Source: Pezicula radicicola (lineage: Eukaryota > Ascomycota > Leotiomycetes > Helotiales > Dermateaceae). From it: DNA of 64,000 nt. The translations under genes were made by a program, and so were the position numbers. Each line of letters opens with the position of its first letter. Within the stretch, counting starts at the first letter, position 1. The stretch lies in contig PDUO01000059.1 of assembly GCA_003008705.1 (NCBI GenBank), positions 62,001 through 126,000 on the forward strand, in the 5' to 3' direction. This document shows positions 58,188 to 64,000 of this stretch, piece by piece. The notes below the pieces were generated by a model that saw only the letters and a program-made list of their open reading frames with translations, ran no database searches and was not told the DNA's origin.

Positions 58188-60073
58188 CTAAGCAGGGCTA
58201 GCGCATCCAAAGCTAGTAGCAACACTTCCTCCATTAAACGCCGTGATTAAGCCACGTACACTGGTATAAACACCAAGTACCGTAGTAACCAAAGCGCCCA
58301 AGGCATAAAAGATATTAAAGCTATTAAAAGCAAGATTCTTCTTGAAACCACGAATCCATCTAGTCATTCCACTATCGATCGCCGAGTATGTGCGAGTCGT
58401 AGGATCAAAGTGTTCATCGGACGTCATTGCATCGACTTGGACTTTGTAACCCACAGCTAAGGCAGCTGGGAATGTGTAAGTGAAAGAGAGAATGAACAGG
58501 GCACCGATAAGACCTGAGACGTAGCTGAACTCTGGAATTGCTGCTGCAACGATGAAACCCAGTGCCCAATACACCGGCACGACAGCTACCCAGAGAAGCT
58601 TGCCAACTTTTGTCGTAAGTGCTGGCGCACCGAGAAGTTCCTGGAATACCTCAACATATGCAACCTTGATACCAATATTACCATACAGTGCAGCGGCAAT
58701 TAAGCCGGTTACGATGTTCATAATGTTGCAGGCTGTTTGCCATCCGTAAGGAGACAGACCTTGCATGACAGGGTTATAAGAGAACTGCCCTTGGTAGCTG
58801 TAGACGAAGATGCCGAAGAACATGTAAACGACATAGATGAAAAGGTTAGCGCATAGTAAGCCCTTCCAGAAATCCCATGGATGACGCATCTCGGCTAGGA
58901 AAGCAACGAAGAACATGGCGCCGCCATAGCTATACACAGCTTGGTTGAGACCATTCAGGGAACCGATAAACCCGGAGCCGCCTGTAGCCATTCCGTCTGG
59001 CGGTGTACCTGCGTAGGTATGAATTGGGCCCTTCGCAAACTTTGAACCATAAGATGCCAAGACAGCAGAATAGTTAGGCTCGGAGTTTGCTGCAACTCCC
59101 ATGCTATATCCTCAGTCAGTTATGCTCTCTTTTAACTTTAAATGTAAGATATTAGGCATTAAAATTTGGATTTCTTACCAGAAAAAGATGATCATTAGGT
59201 TAATCCACACGGCAAAGTTGGCCAACCAACCAAATCGTTGAAGGGTACGAATTTGGCCCAAAATCATACCTGCCGCCATGAAAACCACAAGGCAGACTAC
59301 AAAGCAGAGCTTTGATTTCGAGACCTGAGAGATGGATTGCCCGTTGCTGAGAATGAGGGCAGAAACCATGAGAATCATCTGAAGAAATTGAGAAACGTTG
59401 ATGAAATGACGGGCCCATCTGCCGTAGACCCTGTAGAACATATCGCCGAAGTTAAGTAGAGGATATCGGTCAGAGTCCAGGTGCAGGTACATATCCCAGA
59501 GAAGATAGCCGGAATAACAGGCGAATGCACCAAATACTGTGTAAAGAGCAACTCCAGGACCATAACCCATCTGCGCAAAGGCCCATCTGTGGCATCTGGT
59601 TAGTGAATGCACCATAAAAGTGGACCACAATGGACTTACGGGGTCGAGAATGGACCAAGGATATCGGTGGTGATCAAATAGAAGATGGATCCCCAACTGC
59701 AAGTCCGAAGAGCACGACTAGCCGTCTTCCATTCAGCATCAGTGATACGTCCCATACCTCCATCTGATGGAGGAGTCGCCACACCACCAATCTTCTTCTC
59801 CTGGGGTGTCGAGTCCGAGTCTGTCGCTGGAGGAGAAGAGACATTTCCCTTGGAGAATCTACCTAAGACGATGCTTTTGACTGACGTTGGTCCTTGGATG
59901 CGAACGTGTTCCTCATTTGCTATCTTTTCTTCGGCTCGGGTGATGGCGGCATAGTAGACGTATTCCTCGATACACACATTTGGGTCGTGCAGGTTGAAGG
60001 GTGTTAAATCTCGGTCGGTTTGGAGACTGGCACGTGGGTCGTTACCAGTCTTGAGCACCGTGGCGGAAGACAT
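58188..60073 (-). CDS. amino-acid transporter, AAAP family
   Basis: Proton-coupled amino-acid permease of the auxin/amino-acid permease family (Aa_trans). Three exons (60073-59640, 59586-59179, 59103-58188) give 585 residues. The ATG at 60073 is preferred to one 69 bp upstream because it starts the hydrophilic cytosolic tail (MSSATVLKTGNDPRASLQTD). The tail is about 125 residues long. Helix 1 starts at WKTASRALRTCSWGSIFYLI and runs into DILGPFSTPWAFAQMGYGPG, rebuilt across intron 1. About ten further hydrophobic segments follow, such as WLANFAVWINLMIIFFC, GGAMFFVAFLAEMRHPWDFW and LWVAVVPVYWALGFIVAA. Location is the plasma or vacuolar membrane. No neighbour suggests a specific substrate. Confidence 0.87.
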
Positions 60074-61373
60074 TGAAAAGAAGGGAGATGCGATCGACGC
60101 CAGGGGATTGAATGGATACCACAGCAAAAAGATGCAATGCAATGCAGAAGGAGAAGCAGAAACAGAGTAGAAGGGAATCTTATAGCATACAGCATCTCAC
60201 CATAGTACAATGACCCACAATAATAAGAAAGCGAAAAACGAATGTAGAAGGAGGAAAAGAAGAAGCGAGGAGTCATGATTGGTTCTGTAGGGATTGTATC
60301 TTCTTGAATACGATTTCCATGTCACGAGGAGTGGGAACCACCCAAGCGAAGTACCTTACGTTACCAGGTGAGCACATGAAGTACCCCAGAATGCCCAAGC
60401 ACAAAACAAATGTGTAATCCACCACTTTCCTTTTAAAATCTGGTATGTTTTCAAAAAAAGACGAAGGTGCATCTAAATTCCAAAAATGTATACGTTTTTT
60501 ACCCCTTTGTCTTACCTTAACAGCTCCAGCAGCGTTTTAAAGTACAAGTACTATACTGTGCTATGACAACCTGTTAGGGCCCGAGACTAACGTAAGCGGC
60601 ACAGCGTTGCTCCGTACTACTGATGAAGTAGTGCATCAATAATATAATGAACCTTCCTATTTCGTCTTAGCAACAATCTGTGGGAATCAGCGAAGAATTT
60701 CTGTGAGATGTTGTGCGGACAAATGAACGAAAGAACAAGCAAGCTTTGCCAAGAAGCGCCGAAAAGCTTGATTCGGCTGTTCCGGCTTTTACGAGAAAGT
60801 GGAGACTTGTGGAGAACTGCCTGGTCATATTTACGCGATAGTAAGACGTCAAAGTCGCCCCTATCTAAATAACCTGATTCGTCTGGAAGCTATACGGCCC
60901 ACTGCTTCCCTTGGGAGTCTAGCTTGGGATTTGTAGGTATCTGTATCCTCGGTATCTTCGTCTAGCAAAACTCACTGCACACTCCTCTAGATTTTCCTAA
61001 GCTACACATCTAGTATATATTTGAGGTTCGAAAATCGAATCCTTTCCTTTATTATTTGTTGCTTGCTAATTGCACAATATAGGAACTTGAAAACACAAAT
61101 TTGGAATTTTATAATCCGAATACTAATTAAGAAAGAATTTAATCTAGCGGACTATATAGACCATGATTATTTGGTTATTAAGAAGTGATTACATTCTTGG
61201 AAAAAGAAAGGTACATGTGTACTTATTTGTTTCTATAACCGACTTAATCTAATATCCAAGAATTAACAATACGTATTTAGGTTCCACTCGCAAGTTTCTA
61301 TAGTTCTCTCTGGCATTTAATAAATTACATTGCTGTACTACTTTACAAAGTAAAGAGCCCCGGTACGTAACAG
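60074..61373. other. upstream region of the transporter and empty DNA
   Basis: The first few hundred bases hold the transporter promoter. No further gene is recognised. Confidence 0.45.
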
Positions 61374-62078
61374 TTATAAGTGTAGGCTGAAGGGACTGCA
61401 AAAGTTAAAATTCGGAAGAAGGTATAAAAAGAGTTCCTTTTGTAATATTCCTAGCGTCGGTCGGCTTGGCGTAGATGAGACTGTAATTAAGGAGTCTGTA
61501 TATATTCTATAGAGTTTGATAAGAGAGATTGGCAAATAGGCAGTAGCGACCAACTTTAGTATCGGCGTATAAGTATAGATCATCTAGATACCGGGGCAAA
61601 GATACGTTGGACGTTCATTGCGATCTTTGTTCGAGAACCCAGACACGATCCCGATAGCTAGCGCCGAGTTGGTTTGCTCCTTGTCGGTATAGTTGGTCAC
61701 CAACAAGATATCGCTCGAGTTTGGACTTGATGCTAGGTTACTGTTCATCCACTCTTTGACGGAGAAGTCTGACCAGTTTTCCCGTAAAAAGTCAGGACTC
61801 TCCTGCAGTTTATCTAGTATGCTCTGAAAATAATGTACACTAGGCCACGATCCTGGCCATTGACTGAGATATAGTTTGTCGAGCTACGTTCTCGTTGGTA
61901 CCATGAGGCATTGCCTCATATAATTAGAACCTACCAGCAGAACAGTCGCCAACAGATTCTTTGGAGTCTGAATAAGCCAGAGGTTGATGTTTCTCAACAT
62001 TTTGCAGTTGCGAATCTCCGTGATGCTCAAGCCGAAAGATGTGTTCTTTTCGTAAATAAGGTAGAGTGCAAGAGCCAA
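61374..62078 (-). pseudogene. unrecognised decayed reading frame
   Basis: One minus-strand frame stays open for about 235 codons apart from two internal TAG codons (about 61881-61884 and 61586-61588). Protein-like stretches are LDKLYLSQWPGSWPSVHYF, LQESPDFLRENWSDFSVKEW and DILLVTNYTDKEQTNSALA. Composition looks coding between about 61590 and 61900, but no family is recognised. It may be the end of a decayed gene whose 5' part is lost; chance cannot be excluded. Confidence 0.3.
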
Positions 62079-63070
62079 TCAACTATAGCTAATAAACTGA
62101 TAAATTCCGTCTATACTATCACCATTATCTCCCACGAACGCACTCGATTAAATTCCCTCTTGAATTTTATCTTTTTTAATATATCCTAAGAATTATATGA
62201 AAAACTATGTTCTATATTAGCCTCTTATAAGAATAATATACGGAATAAGAAAGGAGTTTCTAGTATTTTATATATATAATTTAACGACAAACTACTCTGG
62301 CCCCCAAAGGTTTTGTTATTACTTGCCCGCACCACCCTAAGAAGAGGGGAGTGGGGTTTGGAGTAATAGCTTAGCAATGTGAAGCGTTGCCTAATTAGAT
62401 CCCCATTCTCTTCTCCATATATTTCCCCATATAAAGTAGAGCGCTATAGACCTCCGTATCTAACGCTAAGGCAGCGATCAATTAGAACGCCTATGACAAT
62501 TAATTAAAATGCGACTCCCAAGTTGATTGGATTGCAACGTCTAAGCCGTAAGGCAATTAAATTACTTAGCTTAAAATAACTTTAGCTCGAAATTTCAAGA
62601 TATACCTGCACCTGAGTGGATACATAACTCCTCTAAGATAGCTGTTCTTCGACTATCTCGGCCCAATACAAATTTACATAGGTCGCTAATACGCGAGATA
62701 CCGAATTAGGAAACGCTTACTGTCGCTAAGCTCTTATTCCAACCCCCTTCTAAGGGTGCAGGCAAGTAATAATAAAACCTTAGTAGTAATACGAGTAATT
62801 TATCGATATTTAAATAAATTTAAGTAGTAAGTACTATGAAAATATATAAACTTATAACTGTATAAAAAAAAAATCTTTAAAATAACTTCAAGTTACTTAT
62901 ATAGTATAGTATATACTTATATTAATTAACACTCTAAAATACCTAAGTAATTTTTCTCGCTAAGATTTTACTAAGTTATTGCTAAAAACAAGGTTTATTT
63001 TTCTAGCAGCTTCTTCTTCTACGATACCTCCTGAGAAATAGAAAGTGCAAGATCCGTCCGTACTCACTGC
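62079..63070. other. AT-rich intergenic tract
   Basis: Very AT-rich at about 62160-62290 and 62770-63000, with no gene. It separates the decayed frame from the last gene and resembles the other degraded islands. Confidence 0.45.
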
Positions 63071-64000
63071 TCACCAATGCTCAACATTTGTATAGACCTT
63101 TCTTGGCAGCACAGCGCCCTTTCCATCGCGTCGACTATTCCCCGTACCAAGGCGCATCCTGTTGGCGGCCGTGTCGAAACAAGCGGCCTGCGTGGCATTT
63201 TGGCAAAGCGGCCAGGTTGTCTTCTGGTCCATGTCGCAGAAGACGCCCTCATAAACCGACACGAAGTCGGGCCCGTAGGATGTCGTGCTCGCGCAGAGCT
63301 CCGTTGCCCTGTGGTACTGCGATCCGCTCTTGATGAGTTGTCCCCTATGCTTTGCGCTTTGTTTGGGTGCTGAGTGGTTGTCGGTAGCATTGTTGTTGCC
63401 ACTGTTATTGGAAGCACAATCAGGGATTTGCTTGCCTTTGTTTCTAGCAGAACTAGAACCATACATGGTGGTATTGGTGACGGTGGCACAGCTCAATGTC
63501 GAATTCCAATCCTGCGAAGACGCCTGACCATGACCATGCTTGCTCGAACGGCGTTTCTCGATGCCCTGAAGCGGCGTTCTATCAACGGGCGTGGTCTCCC
63601 AGTTCGCAGGGTCGAGCGTCTGATCGCGATTGTAATCAATCAGCGTCTGCAGATCAAAGGGCGTGTTCTTGAAGTACGGAATGGGATCCTCCACGCCTAG
63701 CTCGTCGTACAGCTTGAATCGCGGGTCCGCCTTGCACATGACATCATTATCAGAATTATACTGGTCGACTCGGCCCAGGTTTGCGAGGAATGAGGGCAGG
63801 TGGATGCCCATAGCCTTGGTATTAAGTCCGTTGCTAGCGTCCCCGTCTATCCAGTTGCATCGAGGCTGGTAGATACCGCCTGAGGCATCCGCGGTCCAGG
63901 TCGTATTGCCAAACATCCAGAAAGCACCGCATTGGAAGCCGATGTCTCCATTCCAGGCATATTGCACCCCGTTGGGGAGGATCGCTGTGATGTACGATAT
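63071..64000 (-). CDS. C-terminal part of a putative secreted fungal protein
   Basis: The frame is open from the window edge to a TGA at 63071, so the 5' end is missing; about 308 codons are visible. It begins ISYITAILPNGVQYAWNGDI and continues GFQCGAFWMFGNTTWTADAS, IYQPRCNWIDGDASNGLNTK and DNDVMCKADPRFKLYDELGV. After a basic, Ser/His/Asn-rich linker (KRRSSKHGHG, SGNNNATDN) a second cysteine-bearing block reads ELCASTTSYGPDFVSVYEG, VFCDMDQKTTWPLC and ACFDTAANRMRLG. It ends KVYTNVEHW. Paired cysteines and several N-x-S/T sites fit an extracellular protein. The family is widespread in fungi as far as I recall, but I cannot name a function. Confidence 0.7.
   Translation of the reverse strand: MSYITAILPNGVQYAWNGDIGFQCGAFWMFGNTTWTADASGGIYQPRCNWIDGDASNGLNTKAMGIHLPSFLANLGRVDQYNSDNDVMCKADPRFKLYDELGVEDPIPYFKNTPFDLQTLIDYNRDQTLDPANWETTPVDRTPLQGIEKRRSSKHGHGQASSQDWNSTLSCATVTNTTMYGSSSARNKGKQIPDCASNNSGNNNATDNHSAPKQSAKHRGQLIKSGSQYHRATELCASTTSYGPDFVSVYEGVFCDMDQKTTWPLCQNATQAACFDTAANRMRLGTGNSRRDGKGAVLPRKVYTNVEHW

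Noticed and set aside
1..64000. tRNA, rRNA or CRISPR features
   Set aside because: No cloverleaf with paired A- and B-box sequences, no rRNA sequence and no regularly spaced repeat-spacer array was seen by eye. A tRNAscan run would be decisive for tRNAs.

Overview
This window looks like nuclear DNA of a filamentous ascomycete (Pezizomycotina). Most genes are split by short introns (about 45-100 bp, GT..AG with CTAAC/CTAAT-like branch points). The proteins are typical of such fungi: Zn2Cys6 regulators, CYP65- and CYP52-like P450s, a PKS-NRPS hybrid, HET-domain relics, a carboxylesterase type B and an alkaline ceramidase. Very AT-rich islands and C-to-T type stop codons in several dead genes suggest past repeat-induced point mutation (RIP). 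A class (perhaps Leotiomycetes) is only a guess. All assignments come from reading the sequence; no database was searched.

Layout. 0.9-2.4 kb: flavin amine oxidase (+). 3.2-4.3 kb: alkaline ceramidase (-). 4.9-5.4 kb: a 453-bp inverted-repeat element with an 8-bp target duplication (MITE). 8.2-10.7 kb: Zn2Cys6 regulator (+). 12.0-14.1 kb: secreted carboxylesterase (-), eight exons. 15.9-18.6 kb: two HET-type gene relics and AT-rich DNA. 21.2-23.2 kb: CYP65-like P450 (+). 24.3-35.2 kb: PKS-NRPS pseudogene (-). 36.1-37.7 kb: second P450 (+), divergent from the synthase. 38.4-41.0 kb: second Zn2Cys6 regulator (+). 41.9-43.8 kb: TPT/SLC35-type transporter (+) with a predicted 6-nt exon. 44.2-45.9 kb: MCT-like MFS transporter (-). 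46.3-47.7 kb: AIF/AMID-like flavoprotein (+). 49.0-50.3 kb: short-chain dehydrogenase with a 1-bp frameshift (+). 51.3-57.1 kb: accessory tract with a serine/threonine-rich surface protein and three gene relics. 58.2-60.1 kb: amino-acid transporter (-). 61.4-62.1 kb: unrecognised decayed frame. 63.1-64.0 kb: 3' part of a putative secreted protein (-), cut by the window end.

The central unit at about 21-41 kb is a secondary-metabolite cluster: P450, PKS-NRPS, P450, pathway-type regulator. The synthase has the order KS-AT-DH-MT-(inactive ER)-KR-ACP-C-A-T-R, but carries five in-frame stops, at least three frameshifts, a broken SAM-binding motif and a deletion of most of the adenylation domain. 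The reading frames of both P450s and the regulator can be spliced intact, so the cluster appears to have lost its product while its accessory genes remain open.
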